Positions 32,743 through 42,686 of a DNA stretch of 55,363 bases are shown here, one piece after another. The notes under the pieces were generated by a model that was not told the origin of the DNA, searched no databases, and worked only from the letters and a program-made list of their open reading frames with translations. The DNA is from a virus. Every line of letters starts with the position of its first letter. Position 1 is the stretch's first letter. The stretch lies in IMG/VR virus record IMGVR_UViG_3300048582_000091, positions 1 to 55,363 of that record; one strand, 5' to 3'. The translations under genes were made by a program, and so were the position numbers.

Positions 32743-34049
32743 TAGGACCTACATTGTATTCCTTCTCGGTCGTAATTCGGAAGAAATTTAAGTCTTATAT
32801 CCATCATTAGCGGTGACCCATCGTCTGTTATCCCTACCAGATTAGTTTCATTGTGGCATACGAGTGCCCAATCCGAACCTTCGTAATCTTGCGAAGGCGC
32901 TGTTGTCCCCGACGGAATCGATGAGCTACCGTTAGTGTTAGTAGTGGCGTTATATGTTAATGTCTTTGTAGTTAAGCTGCCGCCGTACGAGATTGGGTAA
33001 GTATGTGTTCCGTTCTTTTTCGGTACATACACCTCGCTGCTGCTTATCCGTAACGTGTTTGTGAAATCTGACAATCCGTTGGGCGCGTCGCCCTGAGTAA
33101 TAGCCTGCGAGACTCCGTCGTAACCATATCGTTCAACCTGTGCAGCAGGTGGCGCCGGTGTGTACCAAAAATCAGGGTTTACTTCACCGTAAACATATCC
33201 ACCGGGATTGTTTGCAGGGCCCGGATTAGCAGTAGTGTTAGTGCGATACAATTCTACTCCATTTTGAACAAAGATTGCATCGTTATTACGTACTAACACT
33301 CCGCACATAATATCTGAGATTGCAATCAAAGACGGCAACGTACCGACTGCCGATTGTTTAATAATACCTGCGAGTAAGTTTACAGGTCGCGTGCCGTCTA
33401 GTTGACCGAAATTGAAATCAGTCTTCCTCGACTCTATGACAATATCTAAGAAGCCGAGTGGTCCCCAGTTATTAATAAAAGTTTTATTCTGAGGCATATT
33501 TTCGTCCGGTGTAAAATACAACGCAGCAATCGCAGGTTTATCATTTCTTACGGATAGCCAAACTTCTCTAACATCGCCGAGTCCTCTTCTCTTGCCGTGA
33601 ACTGTGGCTGGAGTTCCCGCTGGTTGGGACGGCCCTGCGGAATATAGATCTAGCCACTGCCCTGTTTCGTTGCTCCAGCTGCCCTCGGCTCCCACCGGTG
33701 TGCCGTTGTACATGACGTCTGCTTCGAAGTAATCAGGATCGCTGTTTGTAACGTTAAGTGTAAACGGATTGCCGGTGAACTCCCATGCTTTTGATATAGG
33801 TACAGTTTCGCCTGGATTTGAAATAGGATTTACGTAGAAATCTACATAACTATCGCCGGATTCGAAAAGATCACCAACAGTAGCAATAAAGTTTGCTACT
33901 CCCCATAAGTTATCTGTTGTTTGTGTTTGATCAAACAATAACGGCTGTGAAGCAGGCCACTCTGTTGTTACGTTTGGCACTGACGGAGTAGATTCGCTGT
34001 TACTAATTATTACATTATTTAAAAAAGATGTTCCGTTAAATTTTATCAT
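32739..34049 (-). CDS. tail fibre/receptor-binding protein
   Basis: The 436-residue protein begins IKFNGTSFLNNVIISNS, a form of the short anchor seen at the fibre N-termini here. The rest is beta-rich with many aromatic and Gly/Asn turns; no enzymatic motif recognised. AAGGAGAG precedes the ATG. It is last in the 42-32 kb fibre operon, 17 nt after the glycine-rich adhesin. Confidence 0.75.
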   Translation of the reverse strand: MIKFNGTSFLNNVIISNSESTPSVPNVTTEWPASQPLLFDQTQTTDNLWGVANFIATVGDLFESGDSYVDFYVNPISNPGETVPISKAWEFTGNPFTLNVTNSDPDYFEADVMYNGTPVGAEGSWSNETGQWLDLYSAGPSQPAGTPATVHGKRRGLGDVREVWLSVRNDKPAIAALYFTPDENMPQNKTFINNWGPLGFLDIVIESRKTDFNFGQLDGTRPVNLLAGIIKQSAVGTLPSLIAISDIMCGVLVRNNDAIFVQNGVELYRTNTTANPGPANNPGGYVYGEVNPDFWYTPAPPAAQVERYGYDGVSQAITQGDAPNGLSDFTNTLRISSSEVYVPKKNGTHTYPISYGGSLTTKTLTYNATTNTNGSSSIPSGTTAPSQDYEGSDWALVCHNETNLVGITDDGSPLMMDIRLKFLPNYDREGIQCRSY

Positions 34050-34066
34050 GTTCTCTCCTTGATATT

Positions 34067-35134
34067 TTATCCCACAACCCCGAACGCCCTACCAGACCCG
34101 GATACCCAGGTTACTGCATTTCCGCCGGTGTTGATTGCTTTTCCACCTGCTGCGCCGACATAGTATGTCATGTTAGGCGAGAAGCCGGATATGTTGTTAC
34201 CGATATCGCCAGCGCCTGCGCCGCCACCGGAGTTACCGAACGCAGTGACGTTATCACTGGAGCCGCCGGTGCCTCCGGCGGCTCCCCAACCACCGCCACC
34301 GCCACCGCCGTTTGTACCAGTTTTACTACCGTCCGCGGCATATCCGCCCCCTGCCCCACCTGCACCGGGGTTGGCGCCAAGGGCTCCGCCGCCAGCACCT
34401 GGGTAATAAGTACCAGCAGTATTCATTGTGTTACCGAACGCGCCGTAGCCTGGCATACCTCGTCCACCACCACCGCCACCGCCGGTATTAGCAGCACCAT
34501 TTCCTCCGCTGGCGCCCAAGCCGCCTCCAGCGCCGCCGCCACTACCACTGGTTCCGCCTCCAGCGCCGCCTCCAGCGCCGCCGCCGCCACCTCCATAAGT
34601 TGCGCCGCCACCACCACCGCCACCGCCGCCGATGTATCCGGCCCCATTGGTGATTGTAATCGGTCTGCTGATACTTATTGCAGTACTTCCGGCAACTGGG
34701 GCGTAAATGGCAAGTCCGGAATCAGATCCGCCGCCGTACCCACCCTGCCCCATTATAAACCCGTTGTTTACTAATACTATTGTGTCGCCTGTGGTGCCTC
34801 CGGTAATATTTAACGCAATGCCACCGGTTGCATTAGAGTATACATAAATTCCGCTGTTTACGGTTACATTAACAGTAGTATTTCCTGCAATGTACCCTGG
34901 GAGCGCATTTATGTTAATGGTTGCATTAGCAGTATGAGCGCTATAAGTAACCGATAAATTAGCTCTTGATGATTTACCGTAGAAATTGTCAAACGCAATG
35001 GTGCTGCCAGCAGCAGGCCTTCCTGCTAATGTCCTCACATTGGTGTCGTTAAGTGTAATTAGTGCTGTCCCGCTCTTACCTAACTCTACGTTAACCATGT
35101 TGAGGTTTATCGGCCCCGATAATGGTAATGTCAT
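34067..35134 (-). CDS. glycine-rich tail-tip adhesin (paralogue)
   Basis: The 355-residue protein shares its N-terminal module with the adhesin at 26224 (TLPLSGPINLNMVNVELGKS ... FDNFYGKS). From about residue 160 to 320 it is dominated by glycine runs of up to nine, alternating with short variable segments, as expected for packed polyglycine helices with exposed receptor loops. It starts at the last base of the upstream fibre gene. Glycine richness gives long antisense open frames that are not genes. Confidence 0.85.
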   Translation of the reverse strand: MTLPLSGPINLNMVNVELGKSGTALITLNDTNVRTLAGRPAAGSTIAFDNFYGKSSRANLSVTYSAHTANATININALPGYIAGNTTVNVTVNSGIYVYSNATGGIALNITGGTTGDTIVLVNNGFIMGQGGYGGGSDSGLAIYAPVAGSTAISISRPITITNGAGYIGGGGGGGGGATYGGGGGGAGGGAGGGTSGSGGGAGGGLGASGGNGAANTGGGGGGGRGMPGYGAFGNTMNTAGTYYPGAGGGALGANPGAGGAGGGYAADGSKTGTNGGGGGGGWGAAGGTGGSSDNVTAFGNSGGGAGAGDIGNNISGFSPNMTYYVGAAGGKAINTGGNAVTWVSGSGRAFGVVG

Positions 35135-37326
35135 TACTGTATCCGTTGTAGTAAGTCGTGTATAATTTTGTCTTGTTTTTCTACTTTGGCTGTTAGTTCT
35201 TTGATGGCCTCTACCATCAATCCCATCATGTTGCCATACGCTAATGTCAATGTTTGATTCTCATCTGCCAATGCTGTTACAGCCTCAGGTAAGATGGCTT
35301 GCACTTCTTGTGCAATTAAACCAGTCTGTCGCTCGCCCGTATCGGTCCTATAGTATGTTACACCGCGGAGAGTACATACCTTTTCAAGTGCGTCTGGAAT
35401 AACTTCAATATTAGTTTTAATGCGTGCATCGGAGAAAGCAGTAACGTTACCCGAAGCCACTATAGTTGCGAAGTTAGCTGTGCCAGTAAACGTAGGGTCG
35501 GCGCTAAGAACATTACTGCCAGTGCCGGTTGATGTTGTTGTGCCGGTGCCTCCTCTTGCAACTACTAATGTACCCGAAGTGATATCAGCGGCGCTGTGTA
35601 CGTGCGACGTATTAGCTTTAGTTGCTAGTCCAGCAGCAAGTCCTGCAGGAGTAACTGCGCGTACGGTATCGGTACCGGCTGTTGCTTCTGCAATGGTAGC
35701 TAATTCAATTAATCCAGACACAGTTTCCGATGTAGCAGGAATTGTGTTAATTACTGCATTTGTTATGCGACCCTTAGCATCAACTGTTATAGACGGAATA
35801 GCAGTGCTAGTACCATACGTGTTAGCAACTACTCCGGTAGCAACTAACGTATTAACTACGGTTCCTACTGCCGATGTCACATCGCCGGTAAATGCCGGTA
35901 ACCTAGCAGCAGGTATTGTCCCCGAAGATAGGTTAGTGGCATTTTGATAAAATGTACCTTGCTGTCCGTCAAGTAAGTCTGCATCTAACGTTGAGCCGGC
36001 GCCGTCGTTACCAGCAGTCCATATTCTAAATGCTGCGGTCTGAGTGCCGATGTTAATAGACCCAGATCCCCCTGGCGGCGGCACGACCCCTGTACGAGAT
36101 TGAACTTGCCATTCCCCGACAGATTGATTCCACACTAGGCCCTGTGCGCCGTTTGGTCCTGTGTCAGGACCCTGATACACATAAAATCCGCCGGATTGAG
36201 CAGCCGTACCAGCAGTTAAGTCCGAATTAAGAAGAATAGCATTGTCACCCGTTGATACTGTTCTAGTCACACCGAGGATTTCGCCGGATACGGATAAGTT
36301 TCCAGTGACATTTAAACTTCCGGTAATTGTGCCACCAGATAAAGGTAGCTTAGTAGCATCTGCCACAGTAATGTTAGCCGTGCCGTCAAAAGCTACGCCG
36401 TTTATAGTACGAGCAGTTGCTAGTTTAGTTGCGTTAGATGCTACACCGGTTAACGAAGCAGTAATTATGCCTGCGCTAAAGTTACCTAAATTGTCACGTA
36501 AAACTAACGTGTCCTGAGTATTTGCTGAAGTTGCTGCTATAGTAGCTGAATTTTCTAGTCCTAGAGTGGTACGAAGTGCAGCGCCGTTGGCCGAATTGAG
36601 TACAGTTAAACCGTATGCTTGCACAGGGACAGTATCGAATGAGTTAGCACCGATTGCGTAAATTAAAGTGTTAGCTGCTGTTGTTACATTTGCTAATCCA
36701 GTAAGAGTTGCATCGGCTGGTTGATATGCAGAGGCATCAGTGGTTGCAGCAGTTCCAAGACCTAATGTTGTCCTGGCAGCAGTTGCACTGGCATCGTCTA
36801 TCAGACTTCTGCCGAATGCAGTTAAGCCTGTTGAAGTAAAAGTATCAACACCGGTTGCATAGATTAATGTATCTGCTGCTGTAGTGACTGCTGATAATCC
36901 AGTTAACGTAGCATCGCCGGGTTGCAAAGTAGCAGTAACAGCGGCTACACCAGCAGGAGTAACAGCGCGAGAAGAATCAACTCCTGCTGTTGTTTCCGGA
37001 ATAGTTGCTATTTCAATTAAGCCGAAGGCAGTCTCAGATGCTGTTGCTATAGGTACTGAGGATGCCGCAGTAATTCTACCGGCAGCATCTACTGTTATCA
37101 CTGGCACAGTGTTAGAAGAACCGTAGAAAGCAGGAACTACACCGCTAGCCGGTAAATCGGTGGCAACAATATCGCGATTTTGCCACTCTAAGGTTGTTGC
37201 GTTATACGCTAAAAAATTTCCCTGAACAGGAGATGTAATAGTTACATCAGCTAGTTCATCTAACTTTAGCGAAGATGGTCCCCTAGTATCTGCAAACATC
37301 ACCTTGCCACCGATTATTACACTCAT
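35134..37326 (-). CDS. long tail fibre with C-terminal S74 intramolecular chaperone
   Basis: The 730-residue protein begins SVIIGGKVMFADTRGPSS, the shared anchor. The shaft has repeated segments (TLTGLSAVTTAADTLIYA). It ends with a chaperone auto-processing domain: SDARIKTNIEVIPDAL (Ser-Asp nucleophile region), GERQTGLIAQEVQAILPEAV, and a C-terminal coiled coil (KELTAKVEKQDKIIHDLL). In related fibres this domain trims itself off after trimerisation. ATG 37326 follows AGGAG at 6 nt; an in-frame ATG at 37341 overlaps that site. A late octamer lies at 37355. Confidence 0.88.
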   Translation of the reverse strand: MSVIIGGKVMFADTRGPSSLKLDELADVTITSPVQGNFLAYNATTLEWQNRDIVATDLPASGVVPAFYGSSNTVPVITVDAAGRITAASSVPIATASETAFGLIEIATIPETTAGVDSSRAVTPAGVAAVTATLQPGDATLTGLSAVTTAADTLIYATGVDTFTSTGLTAFGRSLIDDASATAARTTLGLGTAATTDASAYQPADATLTGLANVTTAANTLIYAIGANSFDTVPVQAYGLTVLNSANGAALRTTLGLENSATIAATSANTQDTLVLRDNLGNFSAGIITASLTGVASNATKLATARTINGVAFDGTANITVADATKLPLSGGTITGSLNVTGNLSVSGEILGVTRTVSTGDNAILLNSDLTAGTAAQSGGFYVYQGPDTGPNGAQGLVWNQSVGEWQVQSRTGVVPPPGGSGSINIGTQTAAFRIWTAGNDGAGSTLDADLLDGQQGTFYQNATNLSSGTIPAARLPAFTGDVTSAVGTVVNTLVATGVVANTYGTSTAIPSITVDAKGRITNAVINTIPATSETVSGLIELATIAEATAGTDTVRAVTPAGLAAGLATKANTSHVHSAADITSGTLVVARGGTGTTTSTGTGSNVLSADPTFTGTANFATIVASGNVTAFSDARIKTNIEVIPDALEKVCTLRGVTYYRTDTGERQTGLIAQEVQAILPEAVTALADENQTLTLAYGNMMGLMVEAIKELTAKVEKQDKIIHDLLQRIQ

Positions 37327-37354
37327 TCTGTACTCCTGCATTGTTTAATTATTA

Positions 37355-37362
37355 TATTTATC
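37355..37362 (-). promoter_or_regulatory. late promoter octamer for the S74 fibre
   Basis: TATTTATC on the plus strand, 29 nt before the ATG at 37326, in the short gap after the 1,115-residue fibre gene. Confidence 0.68.
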
Positions 37363-37389
37363 TGTAATATGAACATATAAGTTACTGAC

Positions 37390-40300
37390 TTACACTGCTA
37401 GATATCCTATAGTTATGCCCGTTAAGTTGTTTTTTGTAAATTTCAATATATTTAAACCAGATGTTTTTAAAGTTGGTGGAGACCCTTCGGCCCACACAAC
37501 ACTATTAAAGTTTTGTGTGTCTATCCCGCCGTTGGTTAATTCTAATGTCCAACTTATTGCTTTTCCGGGAATAAGGGGCACAATAAAGTCCCACGTGTTG
37601 GCAACTGTGGCGGTGTGAGTTAAATATCCGCCTAATGCTATATTAACTGAATTCGGCAAGGTAACCTCTTGCACAGTATCCATTGTATATGTCACTAAAA
37701 GACTGTCGGCATAACTTTTAGTAACTAAAGCATCGCCACTATTTCCTACCAATGCAGCATCATATTGAGCAGTGTCAGCAACCTTCATTACGGATCCTGC
37801 AGGCACTGAGATTACCATGTCAGCACCGCTTTCAACTGTTAATGTTTCGCCTGGATTTGCTGCGATCTTTCCATTAGCCGACCCGTTATCAATTATGACA
37901 GAACCAGCACCGTTGGGAGAAAGTGTAATATCCGAATTATTCGGTAATGCAGTAATTGACATGATCCCGGCGGTGCCGTTAATTACTAATCCGTCGGTTG
38001 CATTGTCGCCGATTGTTAATGAATTTGCATTATATGTTAACGAAGAATAGCCGATTACTTCGGAAGTCCCTGGGCCAGATCCTATCGCTATTTGGCCGGC
38101 TGCAACTTGTACATTATTCGGTTGCAGTGCGCTATCGGCTAATGTGCCCTGCGTAGTAGTTGCATAGAATGATGCGTAGTCATTTTCGTCAGCAGTAATT
38201 GGACCAGTGCGTCCAAATACGGATAGCACTGCATCTGGCGGAATATCAGCAGCAGTGATGAATCCAGCATCGTTGTCTAAATCACTGATAGGATCATTCG
38301 GTTGTAGTGCGCTATCAGCTAATACACCTTGCGCTGTTGTTGCAAAATCAGGAGTACTGTTTACCCAAGTATTCGTAGTGACTGTATAAGTTAGTAACTG
38401 CCCGTCTGCAGGCGTAACAATATTAACATCGGTTAAGTTGTCAATGTCTGATATTGTAGATGCAGATTGATAAGACGTCCATGTGGTACTGCCGCCCTGA
38501 ACCGATGCAAATGTTATACTTTGCGATGTCCCGGCAGTTGAAGCAGGAGCTATTGGCTTACCGATAGTAGGCCATCCTGTGTTAATTGTGTACTCGTTGC
38601 CCCTGTAGGATAAATATTTTATCGACTTGCTTACATCAGAATAAGACGGTAATATAACAGAGGTGACGTTCTGAGTTAACTCAACCGAAAACGCATCGAA
38701 GTCGGGGTCAGACATATCTAGTACACCGTTGGTGTCTACTGTTATTGCCTTAACAGGGTACGTTGTCCTGCTGTTTGTGGATCCGCTGGAAACTGTCCCG
38801 GGTGCCCAGTCAGTTCCGTTCCAAATTAATGCCTGCCCATTTGCAGGGGCAACTGTGGCAGTATCTACATCAGATAGTGCATTGATTGAGCTAGTCGGTT
38901 GTAATGCGCTATCAGCTAATACACCTTGTGCAGTAGTCGCATAGAAAGCAGCATAGTCACTTGCTTCTGCTGTGATTGCGCCAGTGCGTCCGAAGACTGA
39001 TGGTACTGCATCAGCGGGTACCTCGGCAAGCGTAATATAATTTTCATCATTTGTTAAGTCACTAATGTTATCGCCCGGTTGCAAAGCAGAGTCTAAAGCG
39101 ATTTTATCGGTGTTAGACATCACACCTGCTTGTACACTTGTTGCAGCAGTTATCGTGGTGTCGGTACCGGTGCTGCTATTTACAAACACATAAGTCGGAT
39201 TATATTCAGTTGTTAAATCAGTAGGAGTGGCTGCTGGTACTTGAGCAAGCGTAATATAATTTGCGTCATTGTTTAACAAACTGATGTTATTGCTTGATTG
39301 CAATGCAGTGTCAGCTTTTGCACCTTGTGCAGTAGTTGCATAGAAAGCAGCATAGTCGTTTCCGTCGGCTACGATTGCGCCAGTGCGACTAAAGACACTA
39401 CTTACGGATCCTGCACCACCGCCGATACTATCAGCATAACTCTTAGTAACAAATGCATCTCCGCTAACATTAGTTGCTAATGCGTTGTTGTAAGATGTAA
39501 GATCATTTACTGTTACTAATGCAGCGAAAGGTAAATCAAATACAACACCGTTTACATTAGTTTTTAAAATCATACCGGTGTCGCCGGTAATCGACAATGC
39601 ATTGCCTGTACTAGCCTCAATTACACTATCGCCAGAACCGACATTAATTGTTACATCGCCTGTGGTAGCATTAATAGCTACGCCAGCATCACCTGTGATG
39701 GTTATTGTTTCGCCTACACCCGATGTAATAGTACTAGATCCGGACCCGGCATTGATTGCCACATCACCTGTAGTAGCATTAATAGCTACTCCAGCATCAC
39801 CTGTGATGGTTATTGTTTCACCGGAACCGGAAGTAATAGCACCAGGGCCGGAGTTACCGACACTAAGACTGTTTACGGTACTGTCAAAGGTAAGCGACGA
39901 GCTACTTGCAATCTCATTGTTTGAGTCACCGAATGCGATTTGTGATTCGGGTAATAGCACAGTGGCAGAACCGCCACTAGAGCTAATAATTAACTTATCT
40001 GTATTAGTATCGTGTACAAGTGTAACATTTGTGCCTGCTTCTAAGAAATCTAATATTATATCTTGTGTGCTTGCTACCGAATTATCTAACTTGGCTTTAT
40101 CTGACGCAGACATTACCCCAGCAAGCGTTGTAGTGGCTACTGTTAGTGTTGCAGATGTGCCTGTGCTAGATGTTATCTCAACAGTGTCTATAGTTCTAGT
40201 ACCTTGCGCTAAATTTGTTGCAGTAACTCCGCCAGCAGCACTAATAGTCAATGTGTTAGCAACATCGTCGTAAACTAATGTAATATTACTCCCTGCTACT

Positions 40301-40737
40301 AACAGACTAGCAGTGGCATCTTGCGCTGCTTCTGCAAAATCGCTAATAGTAGAAGCTACTTGTGTACCGGTTTGATTTGCACGATCTAACAGAAATGCAT
40401 TAGTCTGATTAGCAGTAGCACCAGGCTGAATGGTTAACAGCTTAGAGTGTTCTGATGCTGACATTACCCCTGCAGATACAGGGTTAGCAGATTGTAGGGT
40501 AACCGATGTTCCGGTGCTTGAGTTTATAACTACGCTATCGCCTGCAATTGTGCCTAAGGATAAGTTAGTGGGCGGAAAAGGCGGTAGAGTTTCATTTGTC
40601 CATACTAGCGCAGTGCCGTCAAAAGTTAAAACCTGACCGTCTTCAATGGGTGCAGTAAGTATCACATCGGATAAACCACTGAGCGACCCCGATGTTGATA
40701 AAGGCGTAATTATAATTCCTTCCATTCTAACTGTCAT
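37390..40737 (-). CDS. very long tail fibre shaft protein
   Basis: The 1,115-residue protein has three diverged repeats with SALQPNDPISDLDN, LSVFGRTGPITADENDY and ASFYATTTQG, characteristic of phage fibre shafts, and in the N-terminal half a 36-residue Gly/Asn repeat (GETITITGDAGVAINATTGD). The C-terminus is a compact beta domain. ATG overlaps the upstream gene's stop (TAATG), so it is co-translated with the S74 fibre at 40737. No enzymatic motif. Confidence 0.85.
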   Translation of the reverse strand: MTVRMEGIIITPLSTSGSLSGLSDVILTAPIEDGQVLTFDGTALVWTNETLPPFPPTNLSLGTIAGDSVVINSSTGTSVTLQSANPVSAGVMSASEHSKLLTIQPGATANQTNAFLLDRANQTGTQVASTISDFAEAAQDATASLLVAGSNITLVYDDVANTLTISAAGGVTATNLAQGTRTIDTVEITSSTGTSATLTVATTTLAGVMSASDKAKLDNSVASTQDIILDFLEAGTNVTLVHDTNTDKLIISSSGGSATVLLPESQIAFGDSNNEIASSSSLTFDSTVNSLSVGNSGPGAITSGSGETITITGDAGVAINATTGDVAINAGSGSSTITSGVGETITITGDAGVAINATTGDVTINVGSGDSVIEASTGNALSITGDTGMILKTNVNGVVFDLPFAALVTVNDLTSYNNALATNVSGDAFVTKSYADSIGGGAGSVSSVFSRTGAIVADGNDYAAFYATTAQGAKADTALQSSNNISLLNNDANYITLAQVPAATPTDLTTEYNPTYVFVNSSTGTDTTITAATSVQAGVMSNTDKIALDSALQPGDNISDLTNDENYITLAEVPADAVPSVFGRTGAITAEASDYAAFYATTAQGVLADSALQPTSSINALSDVDTATVAPANGQALIWNGTDWAPGTVSSGSTNSRTTYPVKAITVDTNGVLDMSDPDFDAFSVELTQNVTSVILPSYSDVSKSIKYLSYRGNEYTINTGWPTIGKPIAPASTAGTSQSITFASVQGGSTTWTSYQSASTISDIDNLTDVNIVTPADGQLLTYTVTTNTWVNSTPDFATTAQGVLADSALQPNDPISDLDNDAGFITAADIPPDAVLSVFGRTGPITADENDYASFYATTTQGTLADSALQPNNVQVAAGQIAIGSGPGTSEVIGYSSLTYNANSLTIGDNATDGLVINGTAGIMSITALPNNSDITLSPNGAGSVIIDNGSANGKIAANPGETLTVESGADMVISVPAGSVMKVADTAQYDAALVGNSGDALVTKSYADSLLVTYTMDTVQEVTLPNSVNIALGGYLTHTATVANTWDFIVPLIPGKAISWTLELTNGGIDTQNFNSVVWAEGSPPTLKTSGLNILKFTKNNLTGITIGYLAV
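39650..39865 (-). repeat. 108-bp direct repeat in the long fibre gene
   Basis: Two near-identical units (39650-39757 and 39758-39865) encode a 36-residue segment; a third, weaker copy continues in the protein. This is a likely site for recombination and length change. Confidence 0.85.
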
Positions 40738-42107
40738 TATTTTAATCCTTTTGTAAGTTGGTCTATGATTCTAGCTTGTTCAGCAATTATGATTGCTTGC
40801 CTCTTGCTCTCTTCTTTTAACTCTTTGATTGCCTCGACTAACAAACCTGCTAAATTACCGTAAACAATAGCTAATGTTTTATTTTCGTCATTTCCTTCTA
40901 TAACTGCTTCTGGCAATACCTTTTGTACATCTTGCGCAATGAGGCCGGTTTGACGCTCTCCTGATTCAATTCTGTCGTACACTACTCCGGTTAACTGCGA
41001 AACCTTGTGTAATGCATCGGTGATAGTTTTTATGTTAGTTTTTAAACGTATGTCGGAATAGGCACCGACGTCGCCGGTGGCAACAAAGTTTGCAGGAGCA
41101 GCATCGGATGAGCCGGTTAATACTAACCCGTTTCCTTCGTGTTTAAGCGCACATGCTGTTGCACCCGGTCGATGGAAACCTATAACCGCGTCGCCGATTG
41201 CGTCGCCGGAGCTAATTTCCAATTGACTGTTAGTGTATGACCCGGCGGTACCGATTACCTTACTGATAGTTAGTTTTCCGATTTTAGTAGTGTCGCCGGT
41301 GTTAGGTACATAACCAGATAGCGCAGTCGATATTGCCGATGCTACAAATGCCGTGTTTGCTATTTGCGTAGTATTGTTACCGACCGAAGGGGTAACAGTG
41401 GTAGGTGTGCCGGTAAATGCAGGCGATGCTTTCTTAGCATAGAAAATCCCTAAGTTTAAAGGATTAACTGCAAGTATTGCACTTGTTGCATTGTTAGTTT
41501 CTGCACCGGTAGCTAATCTCACTGCACCAGAAACAGTCTCGCTAGAAGTAGCCAACGCAACAGTGGATGCCGATGTTATTCGACCTTTATTATCTACTGT
41601 CAATACAGGTATATTCGATCCAGAGCCGTATACTCCTGCGGTTACTCCACTAATAGGTAGTCGTGCTGCATCTAATGTTCCAGCATTAATATTAGTAGCG
41701 TTTCTATAAAAACTCGAGTTTTGACCGTCTAAGAAAGTTGCATTGACTGTGTTAGCAGCATTGTTAGCTGTTAACGTGCCTGTGACTGTTAAGTTAGTTA
41801 CAGTTAAGTTAGCGGAAGTCGATCTAAGTACAGTGTTGTCTACTGCAACACCCGTTGCGTTTACTACAATGCCGCCTGCTGGTGCTGCCACTACACTTAA
41901 TGTTTTATCTAACTGAAAGAAAGATTGATTTAGTCCATTGCCGGCGATCAGGCTAACGTTTTTCCACGCAGGTACAGTAGCATCGTAAGTTAAAATATCA
42001 TTCTCAACTGGATTCGATATTATTACATCGTATAGGTCATCTATGCTGCCGCTTGTACCAGATCTCGGTGATACATTTAGTGATCCTCCTGAAAATTTAA
42101 GTCCCAT
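40737..42107 (-). CDS. tail fibre with C-terminal S74 chaperone domain
   Basis: The 456-residue protein begins GLKFSGGSLNVSPRSGTS, the shared anchor type. The C-terminal chaperone has SDIRLKTNIKTITDAL, GERQTGLIAQDVQKVLPEAV and a final coiled coil (EESKRQAIIIAEQARIID), closely similar to that of the fibre at 35134. ATG 42107 follows GGAG by 5 nt; the in-frame GTG at 42113 overlaps it. It is first in the fibre operon, behind a late octamer at 42136. Confidence 0.88.
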   Translation of the reverse strand: MGLKFSGGSLNVSPRSGTSGSIDDLYDVIISNPVENDILTYDATVPAWKNVSLIAGNGLNQSFFQLDKTLSVVAAPAGGIVVNATGVAVDNTVLRSTSANLTVTNLTVTGTLTANNAANTVNATFLDGQNSSFYRNATNINAGTLDAARLPISGVTAGVYGSGSNIPVLTVDNKGRITSASTVALATSSETVSGAVRLATGAETNNATSAILAVNPLNLGIFYAKKASPAFTGTPTTVTPSVGNNTTQIANTAFVASAISTALSGYVPNTGDTTKIGKLTISKVIGTAGSYTNSQLEISSGDAIGDAVIGFHRPGATACALKHEGNGLVLTGSSDAAPANFVATGDVGAYSDIRLKTNIKTITDALHKVSQLTGVVYDRIESGERQTGLIAQDVQKVLPEAVIEGNDENKTLAIVYGNLAGLLVEAIKELKEESKRQAIIIAEQARIIDQLTKGLK

Positions 42108-42135
42108 AACCACTCCATTAAAACAGTAATACTCA

Positions 42136-42143
42136 TATTTATC
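42136..42143 (-). promoter_or_regulatory. late promoter octamer for the 42-37 kb fibre operon
   Basis: TATTTATC on the plus strand, 29 nt before the ATG at 42107; divergent from the plus-strand octamer at 42164. Confidence 0.7.
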
Positions 42144-42163
42144 TAATTCTTATTATTATTTTA

Positions 42164-42171
42164 GATAAATA
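42164..42171 (+). promoter_or_regulatory. late promoter octamer placing the start at the ATG (leaderless)
   Basis: GATAAATA ends 5 nt before the ATG at 42177. If transcription starts six bases after the octamer, as at T4 late promoters, the mRNA begins at the start codon. Confidence 0.6.
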
Positions 42172-42176
42172 TTGTT

Positions 42177-42464
42177 ATGAAAATAGAACGATTAAACAGG
42201 TTAACCGACGCAGAATTCTCAGGGTTGTCTACTACCGAATTATTTGCTCGCTTAATGTCTCATAAATTTAAGGTAGTAGCAAGGAGTCCAGAGCTACTAG
42301 AAACATTCTTAAATACACTAGAATCTTCTCTAGAAGATACGTGGTATTTCCTAAGAACACCCGGATTAGCTGCAATGTCGGGCGTAGTGTATGTATCATC
42401 GCAAGTGGATGCCAAAGAGGTGATAAGACTAAATAATGAAAACAGGAATAACAGTACTCCCTAA
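42177..42464 (+). CDS. small hypothetical protein, probably leaderless
   Basis: The 95-residue product starts KIERLNRLTDAEFSGLSTTE and has no ribosome site before its ATG, which coincides with the expected late transcription start. It overlaps the next gene by 29 nt. No family recognised. Confidence 0.62.
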   Translation: MKIERLNRLTDAEFSGLSTTELFARLMSHKFKVVARSPELLETFLNTLESSLEDTWYFLRTPGLAAMSGVVYVSSQVDAKEVIRLNNENRNNSTP

Positions 42465-42681
42465 CTATAAAATTAATAGCGATGTCTGGTTTCCGTTAGA
42501 GATTTTTCTTTCAAACTGGCTAGCAAGTATGTGTAAAGATGAATTCACTATAGTGAAGGAGACCCGCCCTGCCGAACTGTTGCCTACATACTCTATAATC
42601 TTTGAATTGCCCGAAGATGCATCTTTTGTGAAACTGAGTGATCTCCCTGCAGATTTATCAAAATACATACGTTTCAACTAA
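42436..42681 (+). CDS. small hypothetical protein
   Basis: The 81-residue product has a Trp/Phe-rich first half (DVWFPLEIFLSNWLASMCKD) and ends LPADLSKYIRFN. Overlapping start with the previous gene. Function unknown; it may belong to the same small-protein set as genes near 46.8-52 kb, but the match is weak. Confidence 0.58.
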   Translation: MKTGITVLPNYKINSDVWFPLEIFLSNWLASMCKDEFTIVKETRPAELLPTYSIIFELPEDASFVKLSDLPADLSKYIRFN

Positions 42682-42686
42682 AATTG

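Noticed and set aside
34170-40636. Long open frames on the plus strand opposite the fibre genes (for example 34170-34406, 35420-35947, 39578-40273)
   Set aside because: They are Pro/Ala/Val-rich mirror images of Gly/Thr/Ala-rich fibre codons, lack ribosome sites and domains, and run fully inside real genes.
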